Assembly (NCBI RefSeq): GCF_015234585.1
Contig: NZ_JADFCM010000001.1
Location: 310,001-374,000 of the forward strand
Reading direction: 5' to 3'
Source of the DNA: Pseudalkalibacillus hwajinpoensis
Lineage (GTDB): Bacteria > Bacillota > Bacilli > Bacillales > Guptibacillaceae
Length of the DNA stretch: 64,000 nt
Below the pieces are notes generated by a model that saw nothing but the letters and a program-made list of their open reading frames with translations, was not told where the DNA came from and ran no database searches. This document shows, piece after piece, positions 43,015 through 51,636 of this stretch. Positions within the stretch are counted from its first letter, which is position 1. Each line of letters starts with the position of its first letter. A program made the position numbers and the translations under genes.

Positions 43015-43275
43015 TTAAACACTAAACTGTGGTGCGCGATCTTGATCCCGATTGGAAAGACCTTCCTCCTGGACGTCATCTCGAAGTAATCCGACGGCTT
43101 CTGCATAACGAAGCCATGTATCGACACTTGCGATGACGACGCGAGCTTCAATGGTTAGAATTTCAATCCCAACAAGAGAGACTCTCGCAAATGCATCAAT
43201 CACAATACCTTTGTCGAGAATACGATCAATCACTTCCGCCAGACTCGAGCTGTCAGCGCTTTTTTGAATACTCAT
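43015..43275 (-). CDS. gvpA: Major gas vesicle protein GvpA
   Basis: The 86-residue structural protein of the gas-vesicle shell: [40 protein letters not shown] and [13 protein letters not shown] are the canonical elements. It is the first gene of the operon, so the promoter must lie in the 500 bases upstream. AAAAGGAG precedes its ATG. Gas vesicles give buoyancy; the 14-gene set here is complete by comparison with B. megaterium. Confidence 0.96.
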   Translation of the reverse strand: MSIQKSADSSSLAEVIDRILDKGIVIDAFARVSLVGIEILTIEARVVIASVDTWLRYAEAVGLLRDDVQEEGLSNRDQDRAPQFSV

Positions 43276-43360
43276 GCTTTCACTCCTTTTACGCGAATAG
43301 TCGATATGAGACTTTTGAACTGGATTTTTTTAGTAGAGTTGATTGTTGATTAAACGGAAT

Positions 43361-43386
43361 ATACCTCGGTGTGAATACCTTGAAAC
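43361..43386 (-). promoter_or_regulatory. Candidate sigma-B-like promoter of the gas-vesicle operon
   Basis: On the minus strand GTTTCA (43386-43381) and AGGTAT (43366-43361) are separated by 14 bases, each one base away from the sigma-B consensus GTTTAA/GGGTAT. The -10 lies about 86 bases before the gvpA start. This is a motif match only. Confidence 0.4.
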
Positions 43387-43627
43387 CACCGTATTTACCG
43401 CTATATCTTAAAAGAGTCATTTTTCCGACATCTTTTTACGGTTTTATAAACTTTTGTAATAAAAGTTTCGTTGATAAGTAAGGGTTTTCAAAAAAAAAAC
43501 GAGAAGAAAAAACAATTATTACAAATACATTACATTTTTTAGACGCTTATAGAACTGAAAAACTATTGAAAGGAAAGTAGTACAAAAGACGGTATGGTGG
43601 GGGTTGGAACGAAAAAAGAATGAGAAG

Positions 43628-43704
43628 AAGGGGGTCAGGCGCGAGCCTGACCCCCTTTACAAACAAAAGTAACAAAGTGTCTCTCACAGAAAGACACTTT
43701 GTTA
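43628..43704 (+). repeat. Composite REP element between sulfotransferase gene and gvpA
   Basis: AAGGGGGTCAGGC (43628-43640), GCGA, GCCTGACCCCCTT (43645-43657), linker TACAAACAAAAG, then perfect 13-base arms TAACAAAGTGTCT (43670-43682) and AGACACTTTGTTA (43692-43704). It is oriented opposite to the flanking genes and could end the sulfotransferase transcript in reverse orientation. Confidence 0.87.
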
Positions 43705-43777
43705 CTAGTAATCTTATTTTTTGCTGAAAGTGAACGTCTCAAATCTATAGAAGAAAATCACATGGGGGAAACTAAAT

Positions 43778-44536
43778 TTATCTCCCATACCCCAATTCAT
43801 CTAACAACTGCCCTGCATGTTTCATAAATAGCGCTTCAAGCTCACCGTTTAATTCTTCACGCCAGCTGCCGATTTTTCCTTTTCGGAACGTAACGGATTC
43901 TTGTGGTTTGATGTTTGCCGTCATTTTTGTGATCAGTTCTTCACGATTGTAGCTATGCGCTATGTCACCCCAAAGAAAATCAATGATTTCACCAGTGGCT
44001 TTTCTTCTTTTCTCTTCTGAAGACATCAGGTCTTCAAATCGAACAGAGTGAACGTTTGGACGCCCCATCCACTCACTAAAACTTTGGTACCACTCAGCAA
44101 AATGAGGTTGCACAGCAACAAAAGGCGTGATCGGAACGCCCCCTTCGATTAGAAATTGAATCCGATCGTTGTGCGTAAATCCTTCCTGCATAAACGTTTC
44201 ATAGAGATGGTGAGCTGGCACCTTTGGAATAAAATGTGCGTATGAAATGAGCACGTCACGTGGATCTCTCAGTACAAAAATTTGTTTTAACTTTAAATCT
44301 TCAAAAAATGTCTCCCACTCTTTGGAATAATGGAAATGTCCATTTAAGAAGCTGTGGTTAGGAAATGCTCTTGCAGTGGCCAATTTTTCTTCCGTTTGGT
44401 AATGAAAATGTCCGTACATACCAATGAACGGATCATTTTGCATACCTGGTACACCGAGCAGTAGTTGTTTTAAAAGATGCGTCCCGCTTTTCGGAATCGA
44501 ATTTAATAAAAAGCGTGGTAGCTTTGTGTCAGTCAA
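43778..44536 (-). CDS. Sulfotransferase (PAPS-dependent)
   Basis: This 252-residue protein belongs to the sulfotransferase family. It has the 5'-phosphosulfate loop SIPKSGTHLLKQLL, a histidine (NGHFHY) where the catalytic base is expected, the 3'-phosphate-binding RDPRDVLISYAHFI, and the C-terminal RKGKIGSWREELN loop that contacts the nucleotide. These place PAPS as donor; the acceptor is unknown. No signal peptide is present, so it acts in the cytosol. The start is a TTG, 8 bases after AGGAGG. It closes an operon with sat, a permease and cysC, so its PAPS is probably made by these genes. Confidence 0.88.
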   Translation of the reverse strand: MTDTKLPRFLLNSIPKSGTHLLKQLLLGVPGMQNDPFIGMYGHFHYQTEEKLATARAFPNHSFLNGHFHYSKEWETFFEDLKLKQIFVLRDPRDVLISYAHFIPKVPAHHLYETFMQEGFTHNDRIQFLIEGGVPITPFVAVQPHFAEWYQSFSEWMGRPNVHSVRFEDLMSSEEKRRKATGEIIDFLWGDIAHSYNREELITKMTANIKPQESVTFRKGKIGSWREELNGELEALFMKHAGQLLDELGYGR

Positions 44537-44634
44537 ACGTGTAAACCTCCTTTAATAAGCAAACGTGGTGGTGGACTTGCTTTACTATCCTATGAAGAAG
44601 AATGGTAAGAGGAGTGGACAGGGGGCCCGCCTGT

Positions 44635-45237
44635 TTACACATTTAAGTACCCGTTTTTTACCAAAAATGATTTGATCGTTTGAACAGCTTCTTCAATCGT
44701 TTCCTTTTCCGTATCGATTGTAAGCTCTGGCGAAACCGGAGCTTCATAAGGCGCATCAATTCCTGTGAACTGACGGATCTCACCTTTTCGCACTTTGGCG
44801 TAAAGGCCTTTAGGGTCACGGTTCTCACACGTTTCCACACTGGCTTTCACATAGATTTCAATAAATTCTTTGTCGCTGAAAAGTCCTCGAATCTTATCTC
44901 GCTCTTGCTGAAAAGGGGAGATGAACGCAGCAAGCGTCATAAGGCCAGCATCAACAAAAAGACGAGAGACTTCACCGATTCTTCGCATATTTTCAATCCG
45001 ATCTGCATCTGAAAAGCTAAGGTCTGCGTTCAACCCGTGTCGAACGTTATCACCATCTAGCCTGTAAGTATGCACTCCTGATGCATGTAAGGCATTCTCA
45101 AGCTCAACCGAAATCGTTGATTTTCCTGACCCGGAAAGTCCTGTGAACCAGAGGACAGCTCCTTTGTGCATATTCATTTTTTCACGGTCCTGTTTCGTCA
45201 CTTTTCCTTCATGCCAGGTGACATGTTTTTCTTTCAT
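44635..45237 (-). CDS. cysC: Adenylylsulfate (APS) kinase
   Basis: A 200-residue APS kinase that phosphorylates adenylylsulfate to PAPS. Visible are the P-loop GLSGSGKST, the [20 protein letters not shown] motif that binds APS, and the lid region [14 protein letters not shown] followed by [11 protein letters not shown]. Length and sequence are typical. It is the third gene of the sulfate operon, 18 bases after the permease gene. Confidence 0.95.
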   Translation of the reverse strand: MKEKHVTWHEGKVTKQDREKMNMHKGAVLWFTGLSGSGKSTISVELENALHASGVHTYRLDGDNVRHGLNADLSFSDADRIENMRRIGEVSRLFVDAGLMTLAAFISPFQQERDKIRGLFSDKEFIEIYVKASVETCENRDPKGLYAKVRKGEIRQFTGIDAPYEAPVSPELTIDTEKETIEEAVQTIKSFLVKNGYLNV

Positions 45238-45255
45238 TTATTCGTCCTCCTTTCA

Positions 45256-47010
45256 TTAAATCATCACAATAAACCGAACGATCAATAGCGTCGTCATCAT
45301 GACGATCAGCGTTAACGGGAAACCAATTTTCAAAAAGTCGTGAAAGCGATAGCCTCCGGCGCCATAGACGATCAAATTCGTTTGATAGCCAATCGGGGTC
45401 ATAAAACTTGCGGAGGCTGCAATTGCGACAATCATCGCAATGGGGAGGAGGTCAATCTCAAGCGTATGGGCAACCTCGATGGCAATGGGAAACATAAAGA
45501 CAGCGGCAGCGCTATTTGTCATCATTTCAGTGAAGATGTTCGTTAACACATAAATGCTAAGCAACGTTGCAAGAAGCCCGAGCGGCGCCGTTAATTGGAT
45601 AAGGAGACCTGCCATCGAAGCGGCTACACCTGAATTCAGAAGCGCTGTACCAATACCAAACGAACAAGCGATCATAAGGAGAACATGCCATTGAATCAAA
45701 TCACGCGCTTCGCCTGGCGTCACAACCTTTGTTAAAAAGAGAAGCAGCGTCGTCACAGCCATAGCAGTGAGCATGGAGAGAACGCCCATCGTAACGAGAA
45801 TAATCATGACACCAAGCCACCCAATCGAAAGCCAGCCTAATCTGATTTGACGCTGCGTAACGAGCTTATGATCGATTGGGGTAATGTCGTAGAAATCCTT
45901 TTGCTTATGAAACTGCTCTCCCGCGATCATTAAGAGAACGTCACCTGGTTTTAAGACAATATCACCAATTTTCGATTTCAGGCGCTGATTTTGGCGATGA
46001 ACAGCGATTACGGCTGCTTGATGCTGGTGTCTAAAATTGGTGTCCTTTATCTTTTTGAAAAGGTGTGACGAATGAGGTGTGACAATCCCTTCAATGAGCT
46101 GGTGATTCTCTGGAAAATAAGATCCGGAGCTTCCCTGTAGCTGTAGTCCCTTCATCCGCTGTATCTCAGCGATGGTTGAGATGTCACCACTAAAAACAAG
46201 GCGGTCCCCTTCCTTCAGAACCGTCTCGCCTGATACAGGCGCGATCGCTCGTTCGTGACGCATAATACTGACGAGAAATAACCCTTTCAAGCTCCTTAGC
46301 TGCGCTTCTTTTACAGTGCAATTAATATAGGGGAATTGTTCTGTAACAAGCACTTCACCGGTGTATTTTTTGAGCAATTCAGGTTCAGTGAAGAATGCAG
46401 AACGTCGATCTGGAAGCAGGTTGTTACTAAAGAAGATCAAATACGCGAGACCGAATAGCGTGATCGGAATTCCAATCGCACTAAGCTGAAAAAAAGAAAA
46501 ACCAGCATAGCCGTTTTCGAGTAGCAGTCCATGAACGACAAGATTTGTCGAAGTACCAATTAACGTAATGGTGCCGCCAAGAATCGTAGCGTAGGAAAGC
46601 GGAATAAGAAACTTCGAAGGAGACACCCCGTTTTCATCACACCATTTTTTCACCATTGGGGTAGAAGCGATCACGATCGGCGTATTGTTCACAAATGCTG
46701 AAATGAACGATATCGGAAATAGCAATGTAGTCAGGCGTTTCTTTGGTGAATGCGAGCTTTTTAGGAGACGTTGAAAGAGGCGATCCACAATGCCACTCCG
46801 CTGAATGCTTCCAGCTACGATGAAAAGAAGGGCAATCGTAAGCATCCCTTCATTCGAGAATCCGGCCGTTGCTTCCTCAGGCGTAATAATGCCAGTGAAT
46901 AGAAATAAGACGAGAACCGAGGCTAGAATGACCTCAGGTCGTCCTTTTTCAAAGAAAAGACAGTAAAGCATGATGATCATCGTGATCAATACGAAATAGA
47001 ATGCCATCAT
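45256..47010 (-). CDS. SLC13/DASS-type anion permease with RCK_C domains, likely sulfate transporter
   Basis: A 584-residue membrane protein with two transporter halves separated by two TrkA-C (RCK_C) regulatory domains (about residues 210-290 and 300-385). The half-sites NNTPIVIASTPMVKKW and TNSAAAVFMFPIA, with ISxF/GTSTN-like segments (LIGTSTNLVV), are typical of the DASS/SLC13 family. Related proteins in bacteria, algae and plants import sulfate. Its position between sat and cysC makes sulfate the probable substrate. The start at 47010 is 15 bases after the sat stop. Confidence 0.86.
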   Translation of the reverse strand: MMAFYFVLITMIIMLYCLFFEKGRPEVILASVLVLFLFTGIITPEEATAGFSNEGMLTIALLFIVAGSIQRSGIVDRLFQRLLKSSHSPKKRLTTLLFPISFISAFVNNTPIVIASTPMVKKWCDENGVSPSKFLIPLSYATILGGTITLIGTSTNLVVHGLLLENGYAGFSFFQLSAIGIPITLFGLAYLIFFSNNLLPDRRSAFFTEPELLKKYTGEVLVTEQFPYINCTVKEAQLRSLKGLFLVSIMRHERAIAPVSGETVLKEGDRLVFSGDISTIAEIQRMKGLQLQGSSGSYFPENHQLIEGIVTPHSSHLFKKIKDTNFRHQHQAAVIAVHRQNQRLKSKIGDIVLKPGDVLLMIAGEQFHKQKDFYDITPIDHKLVTQRQIRLGWLSIGWLGVMIILVTMGVLSMLTAMAVTTLLLFLTKVVTPGEARDLIQWHVLLMIACSFGIGTALLNSGVAASMAGLLIQLTAPLGLLATLLSIYVLTNIFTEMMTNSAAAVFMFPIAIEVAHTLEIDLLPIAMIVAIAASASFMTPIGYQTNLIVYGAGGYRFHDFLKIGFPLTLIVMMTTLLIVRFIVMI

Positions 47011-47025
47011 TCAGCGCACGCGGCA

Positions 47026-48183
47026 TCATACGTCTTCATAATCGTGCTGCACCTCATCCAATAGAATCTCAATTACTTCAGGGCGAGAAAACTCTTTCGG
47101 AGGTCTTTGGCCATTCTTCAGCATTTCTCGGACCTTTGTGCCGCTTAGATGAATGTGAAATTCGCCATTGTGCGGGCACGTTTTGGCCGTAGCCATGCTC
47201 GAACACTTGATACAATAAAACGCGTGCTCGAAGGCCATAATCTCAATGCCGATTTCGTCTTTCGAAAATTGGTGAAAAATGTTCTGTGCCGCGAACGTAT
47301 CGTAATAATCGCCAACACCTGCGTGGTCACGGCCAACAATAAAATGTGTGCAGCCAAAGTTCTTCCGAACGAGACTATGAAAAATCGCCTCGCGCGGGCC
47401 AGCATACCTCATCGCGGCTGGGAATACGGAGAGAATGACGCGATCAGACGGATAATAGTTTTCTAAAAGAGCGCTGTAGCTTTTCATCCGAATATCCGCT
47501 GGAATGTCATCTTTCTTCGTTTCGCCAACGAGTGGATGGATGAGAAGGCCATCAACGGTTTCAAGTGCCGTCTTTTGAAGGTATTCATGTGCGCGATGAA
47601 TCGGATTGCGCGTTTGAAAGCCAACGATTGTTTTCCAGCCGCGTTGTTGGAATGTCTCTCTTAATTCTGCCGGCGTTTGAAAATGGTCTTGAAGAGCTGT
47701 TGGGTGCTGAAGGAGCGTGATTGGGCCACCGAGGTTAAACGCTTCCTGCTCGTACGTTTTTTGAACGCCTGGATGCTCAGCGTCGATCGTTCCATAGACG
47801 AGTCGAGCTTCTTCTGTTTTGTCTGCTTCATAAATATCTTCTACTTCCATTAGTCCATAGATCTCCCCGTCTTCACCCTTCAGGCAAACAGTAGGACTAG
47901 AAAAAATCTTGTCACGCGTTTCTTCGGAAACAGAAAGTGTAATAGGCAAGCTCCAGATTGTCCCATTTGCGAGTCTCATTTTATTTAAAACGTGCGTATA
48001 ATTTGTTTGATTCATAAAGCCCGTTAACGGACTAAAAGCACCTATTGCAATCATATATAAATCAGATAAATTCCATGGTGTTAAGGTGACGACCGGCAAC
48101 ATTGTGGCCTTCTCGAGAAGCGCCAGGCGATCCTCTTCACATGGAATGCGGTTTATTAGCTGACCGCCATGTGGTTCTATCAT
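47026..48183 (-). CDS. sat: Sulfate adenylyltransferase (ATP sulfurylase)
   Basis: A 385-residue ATP sulfurylase that makes adenylylsulfate from sulfate and ATP. The motifs [15 protein letters not shown] and [12 protein letters not shown] bind the nucleotide and catalyse the reaction, and the C-terminal zinc-like cluster ([16 protein letters not shown]) is as in Bacillus Sat. Length is normal. It is the first gene of a sat-permease-cysC-sulfotransferase operon. AAGGGAG precedes the ATG. Confidence 0.96.
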   Translation of the reverse strand: MIEPHGGQLINRIPCEEDRLALLEKATMLPVVTLTPWNLSDLYMIAIGAFSPLTGFMNQTNYTHVLNKMRLANGTIWSLPITLSVSEETRDKIFSSPTVCLKGEDGEIYGLMEVEDIYEADKTEEARLVYGTIDAEHPGVQKTYEQEAFNLGGPITLLQHPTALQDHFQTPAELRETFQQRGWKTIVGFQTRNPIHRAHEYLQKTALETVDGLLIHPLVGETKKDDIPADIRMKSYSALLENYYPSDRVILSVFPAAMRYAGPREAIFHSLVRKNFGCTHFIVGRDHAGVGDYYDTFAAQNIFHQFSKDEIGIEIMAFEHAFYCIKCSSMATAKTCPHNGEFHIHLSGTKVREMLKNGQRPPKEFSRPEVIEILLDEVQHDYEDV

Positions 48184-48292
48184 AAATAAATCTCCCTTCT
48201 TGCTTGTTCACATATAGAGTTGCTACTAGCTTATGAAAGAAGGAGAGGAGAAGAGAGGGCTAAGGAGAAAAATGGATGAAGGGGGTTTTTAA

Positions 48293-48370
48293 AAGGGGGT
48301 CAGGCGCGAGCCTGCCCCCCTTCAAGTACAACTGTCTCCGCACCAAAGACACTCCAACACAGTCGGAGAT
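48293..48370 (+). repeat. REP element between sat and blaI-like genes
   Basis: AAGGGGGTCAGGC (48293-48305), GCGA, GCCTGCCCCCCTT (48310-48322) match the copy at 43628 in 29 of 30 bases. A linker CAAGTACAACTG follows and then a weak TCTCCG/CGGAGA stem. It lies in a divergent promoter region, so it cannot be only a terminator. Confidence 0.8.
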
Positions 48371-48408
48371 ATCCTCTCTTTTGCTTCTTGACCCTACCAC
48401 ACTTTTGG

Positions 48409-48423
48409 ACTACACTGTGTAGT
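48409..48423. promoter_or_regulatory. BlaI-type operator before the blaI-like gene
   Basis: ACTAC, ACTGT, GTAGT form a perfect dyad with a 5-base centre. The same ACTAC-N5-GTAGT layout recurs before doxX. BlaI/MecI repressors bind such ACTAC/GTAGT sites, so autoregulation is likely. Confidence 0.72.
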
Positions 48424-48437
48424 GTGAGGTGGAAGCG

Positions 48438-48848
48438 ATGAAAATTCATCAGTTTAAAACGAATGAAACAGGGTTAAACCGCTTTTTCGGCTCTCTTGAA
48501 GCGAAGGTTATGGACATCCTCTTCGAAGGTCCAGAAATGACGATCAAAGATGTGAAGCAGAAGCTCGATCAAGAGAAAAGTACGAACTTTAACACGGTTA
48601 TGACGGTGATGAATCGTCTCGTGGATAAAGGAATCCTAGTAAAACGAGTTGAAAAGCGCACATCAATGTTTAAGCCGCTTCTATCGAAAGAAGATTTTTT
48701 ACAAACGCAATCGAAGGAATTAACACAGGATCTAATGGATGAATTTGGTCCGCTTGCTGTGAATCATATGCTTGATGCGCTCGATGAAGCGGATCCAGTT
48801 TTGATCGAAAAGCTTGAGCAAAAAATCAAGCAGCTAAAGGAGAAGTAA
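48438..48848 (+). CDS. BlaI/MecI-family repressor
   Basis: A 136-residue winged-helix repressor of the BlaI/MecI/CopY family: the DNA-binding part includes LEAKVMDILFEGPEMTIKDV and FNTVMTVMNRLVDKGILV, and the C-terminal helical part mediates dimerisation. Such repressors are inactivated by the M56 protease encoded next to them. GAGGTGG 5 bases before the ATG at 48438 decides the start over the GTG at 48429. No beta-lactamase gene is near; the targets seem to be this operon and doxX. Confidence 0.9.
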   Translation: MKIHQFKTNETGLNRFFGSLEAKVMDILFEGPEMTIKDVKQKLDQEKSTNFNTVMTVMNRLVDKGILVKRVEKRTSMFKPLLSKEDFLQTQSKELTQDLMDEFGPLAVNHMLDALDEADPVLIEKLEQKIKQLKEK

Positions 48849-48849
48849 G

Positions 48850-49692
48850 ATGAGAATAAAACAGCCGCGATTTTTGTTTATGCTGTCTTTTTTTCTTGTA
48901 GCCACGATGATTGTTCAAATGTCACTATACAGTCTGCATTTATACTCGAACTGGACGCTTATGTTAAGCGTACTTGAAGCCTGCCATAATATGCTTCGTG
49001 CGATCGGACTATCATCTATGAACATGCTATTAGAAGCTCTGATTCTCTCAACATTTTTATTGATCGTGATGATGGTCGTGAAGCAAATTTATCGATATGT
49101 CACCTTTTCGAAACGGCTGTCGCTTCTTCGTGAAGACACTGTCACACAGGAAATCATTCAGAATTTCGATTTAGGAAAGCAGGCACTCGAGGTAATTAGA
49201 AGCGATGAGCCTATCGCTCTTACTTATGGAATGATTAGACCCAAAATCGTTCTGTCGACTGAACTAGTTAGCATGTTGAGCAAAGAAGAGCTGCGCGCCG
49301 TGATTTATCACGAAACTTTTCATCAGCAGCATCGTGATCCATTGAAAAAATTTATCATCACCCTTCTCGTTCACGCGCTTTGGTACGTGCCGATTCTGAA
49401 ATGGGTATCGAATCACTATCACACGCTACGCGAAATTGCCGCGGATCGGTTTGCGATGAAAGAAGCAAATATGCTGGATCTTAGTAGCGCGTTATTAAAA
49501 CTATTAAAAAGCGATCACCGACAGCGTCATGCGTTTGCCGTATCTTTCGCGGAAACGTCTGTGAACGATCGCATACAACATATTCTTGCGCCAGAAAAAG
49601 AAGTGCATGTAACGTTGCCTGTTGGTACAGTCCTTTACTCACTTTATATTGTGTTAGGGTTATCCATCATGTTTATGGTGGCTACACCCTAG
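48850..49692 (+). CDS. M56-family (BlaR1-like) membrane protease without sensor domain
   Basis: A 280-residue membrane metalloprotease of the M56 family. There are membrane segments at the N-terminus and C-terminus and a cytosolic zinc site HETFH (His154, Glu155, His158) with a downstream EIAADRFA glutamate. Unlike BlaR1 it ends after the last helix and has no extracellular penicillin-binding sensor, so the signal it senses is unknown. It begins 1 base after the blaI-like stop and is probably its antagonist. Confidence 0.88.
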   Translation: MRIKQPRFLFMLSFFLVATMIVQMSLYSLHLYSNWTLMLSVLEACHNMLRAIGLSSMNMLLEALILSTFLLIVMMVVKQIYRYVTFSKRLSLLREDTVTQEIIQNFDLGKQALEVIRSDEPIALTYGMIRPKIVLSTELVSMLSKEELRAVIYHETFHQQHRDPLKKFIITLLVHALWYVPILKWVSNHYHTLREIAADRFAMKEANMLDLSSALLKLLKSDHRQRHAFAVSFAETSVNDRIQHILAPEKEVHVTLPVGTVLYSLYIVLGLSIMFMVATP

Positions 49693-49709
49693 TTCTTTTT
49701 CGAAAACGA

Positions 49710-49728
49710 ACACTACGACATGTAGTGT
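49710..49728. promoter_or_regulatory. Second BlaI-type operator before doxX
   Basis: ACACTAC and GTAGTGT (7-base arms) around GACAT; the inner ACTAC-N5-GTAGT matches the site at 48409. It suggests that doxX and the DsbA-like gene belong to the same regulon. Confidence 0.7.
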
Positions 49729-49751
49729 CAAAATTAGGAGGGAGTTAATTT

Positions 49752-50141
49752 ATGAATTTATCACAAAACGTTGCTCTTGTCGTATTACGAATCGTACTCG
49801 GTCTCATTTTTACGGTTCACGGTCTTGATAAATTTGCTGGAGGGATTGGGAATACTGCTGGCTTTTTCGAGAGCATTGGCATTTTGGGTGGTTTAGCGTA
49901 TGTCGTTGCAACGATTGAACTAGTCGGAGGTCTTCTTATGATCGTAGGACTAGGCACACGCATTGTTTCTTTTCTTTTCATTATCGTCATGCTAGGAGCG
50001 ATTTTTACGGTTAAACTAACAACAGGATTTATCGGAGGCTACGAATTGGATCTTGCCCTTCTCGGTATGTCAGTCGCTGTATTGATTGGCGGAGGCGGAA
50101 CGATTTCCGCTGATTACAAATTCTTTTCGAAACAATCATAG
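49752..50141 (+). CDS. DoxX-family membrane protein
   Basis: A 129-residue protein with four hydrophobic segments; RIVLGLIFTVHGLDKFAGGI and GGLLMIVGLGTRIVSFLFI are the DoxX signatures. Members take part in thiol/redox processes, and some associate with DsbA-like or superoxide-related proteins. It precedes a DsbA-like oxidoreductase by 8 bases and follows a BlaI-type operator, so the pair is likely an inducible thiol-redox operon. Confidence 0.86.
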   Translation: MNLSQNVALVVLRIVLGLIFTVHGLDKFAGGIGNTAGFFESIGILGGLAYVVATIELVGGLLMIVGLGTRIVSFLFIIVMLGAIFTVKLTTGFIGGYELDLALLGMSVAVLIGGGGTISADYKFFSKQS

Positions 50142-50152
50142 GAGGAAGAATG

Positions 50153-50857
50153 ATGGCAAATAAGAATAAGAAAAAGCAACCGAACAAGCAAGCAAAAGCT
50201 AACGCGCAGAAAAAAACGAATACTTGGATCTACTGGCTAGTGGCAGCAATCGCTGCAGTTATCGTAATCGTGATCGTCGTCTCAAGCGGCTCGAGTTCCG
50301 ATGGTTCAGAGGAAGAAGCGATGGAGCAACCATTTCTCGGGGATGAAAATGCGCAGGTAGAAGTAATTGAATTTGGAGATTACAAATGTCCTTACTGTAA
50401 AGCATTCGAACAGTCCTTTTTCCCGCAAATTGATCAAGAGTTAATTCAAACAGGGGAAATCAAATTCTCTTTTATCAACTATCCATTTATTAATGTTGAT
50501 TCTGATCGATCAGCTGAATTTGCTGAAGTGGTGTACCAGGAGCTTGGGAATGACGTGTTCTGGGATTTCCATTCATTAATGTATGAAAAGCAAACAGAAG
50601 GCACGGAAAAGCAGGACATCTACACAGAAGATTACCTTGTCGACACGCTAAAAGAAGTGACTGATGAAGAAAAAGCTGAACAGGTTCTTGCAGCTTTTAA
50701 AGATGGCGAAGGAGAAGCGGCGATCGACTACGACTTATCGAAAGCCCGTGACCTTGATGTTACTGGTACACCAGCACTCTTCGTGAACGGCGAGGCTTTT
50801 GAAGGACAAACAATTGATGACCTGAAGAAAATGGTAGAAGAAGCGAAGGAAGAATAA
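50153..50857 (+). CDS. DsbA/BdbD-like thiol-disulfide oxidoreductase
   Basis: A 234-residue membrane-anchored thioredoxin-fold protein. A basic N-terminus and one helix (about 24-46) anchor it, followed by a DsbA-like domain with KCPYC (Cys79-x-x-Cys82) and the cis-Pro loop DVTGTPALFVNG. It introduces or exchanges disulfides in exported proteins. AGGAGG lies 7 bases before the ATG at 50153, better than the one at 50150. The operon with doxX ends in a perfect terminator. Confidence 0.9.
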   Translation: MANKNKKKQPNKQAKANAQKKTNTWIYWLVAAIAAVIVIVIVVSSGSSSDGSEEEAMEQPFLGDENAQVEVIEFGDYKCPYCKAFEQSFFPQIDQELIQTGEIKFSFINYPFINVDSDRSAEFAEVVYQELGNDVFWDFHSLMYEKQTEGTEKQDIYTEDYLVDTLKEVTDEEKAEQVLAAFKDGEGEAAIDYDLSKARDLDVTGTPALFVNGEAFEGQTIDDLKKMVEEAKEE

Positions 50858-50878
50858 AAAGAAGGAATGAAAGTAATT

Positions 50879-50925
50879 AAAAAACCGTAGATTGTCCGTC
50901 TGTGACGGACAATCTACGGTTTTTT
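50879..50925 (+). terminator. Perfect intrinsic terminator after the dsbA-like gene
   Basis: A 22-base stem from AAAAAACCGTAG to CTACGGTTTTTT (50879-50900 and 50904-50925) with loop TGT. Both A and T tracts are part of the stem, so it can act in both directions. Confidence 0.93.
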
Positions 50926-50926
50926 G

Positions 50927-50982
50927 TATTTTAGAGGGGTCATATTTTAGAGGGGTCAGGCACGTGTCTGACCCCTCTAAAA
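50927..50982. repeat. REP palindrome with tandem 16-base duplication
   Basis: TATTTTAGAGGGGTCA occurs twice in direct tandem (50927-50942, 50943-50958). The second copy is the left arm of a long palindrome with TTTTAGAGGGGTCAG (50945-50959) and CTGACCCCTCTAAAA (50968-50982). No second hairpin follows. Confidence 0.85.
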
Positions 50983-51023
50983 TACACTATCTTATTCAAA
51001 CACCCCAATAAAGGAGCGAGCTC

Positions 51024-51434
51024 ATGTCTTATCTCTACCGAACACTTGCAGATGATATAGCGACTGCCATCAACGGTCAATACACCGCCATTCAATGCTA
51101 TAAGAAGCTAGCGAGACTAGCGCCAAATGAAGCGGAAAGGAACCGCATTAAAGAAATTCGACAGGATGAAAAGAAGCATTTCAGAGCCTTTCAACAAATC
51201 TATACGCAAATAACTGGCCGACAGCATGAGCCCCAGATCGTTGAGGAATGTGCAACTGATTATAGATTAGGTCTCGATCTTGCCTTTAACGATGAGCAAA
51301 ACACAGTCGACTTCTATCTTGATATCGCTGAACAAACGCAGGACCTGTATATAAAAGAAACGTTCAAAAGAGCAGCAGCGGATGAGCAAAACCATGCGGT
51401 GTGGTTTTTGTATATGTTAACGAAGAGAAGGTAG
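51024..51434 (+). CDS. Ferritin-like domain protein
   Basis: A 136-residue four-helix protein of the ferritin-like/rubrerythrin superfamily. Probable di-iron ligands are the Glu/His pairs in DEKKHFRAFQQIY and DEQNHAVWFLYM, with Gln/Glu partners in NGQYTAIQCY and NDEQNTVDFY. The replacement of one Glu by Gln (GQYTA) makes full ligation uncertain. It is monocistronic with AAAGGAG before the ATG. A role in oxidative or metal stress is plausible. Confidence 0.75.
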   Translation: MSYLYRTLADDIATAINGQYTAIQCYKKLARLAPNEAERNRIKEIRQDEKKHFRAFQQIYTQITGRQHEPQIVEECATDYRLGLDLAFNDEQNTVDFYLDIAEQTQDLYIKETFKRAAADEQNHAVWFLYMLTKRR

Positions 51435-51636
51435 TAACAAATTGGCGGGGTTAAGGATGTGATTCCACTCTGACCCACCACACGTGAAAAAGCGGACAAG
51501 TTTCTTTTACTAAATGATATCAGCCGTGCAAGGCATCATAGCAATAAGTACATAAGCAAACTTTACAATCTTTGGGACATGATCTATATGATAGTATGTA
51601 AATATTGTACACTTGAAAAAGAGGAAATAGTTGAAA

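Larger units (their letters stand above)
43276..43777. other. Intergenic region upstream of gvpA
   Basis: This 502-base region has no gene. It holds the gvp promoter (a sigma-B-like candidate is listed) and a composite REP element at 43628-43704. Between about 43390 and 43620 it is AT-rich, including a run of nine A near 43490, with nothing else that I recognise. Confidence 0.6.

Noticed and set aside
43778..48183. Assimilatory sulfate reduction operon
   Set aside because: No PAPS reductase, sulfite reductase or siroheme genes are in the operon, and a sulfotransferase is.
48184..48292. Riboswitch (SAM or other) before sat
   Set aside because: No conserved riboswitch element was found in the short leader.
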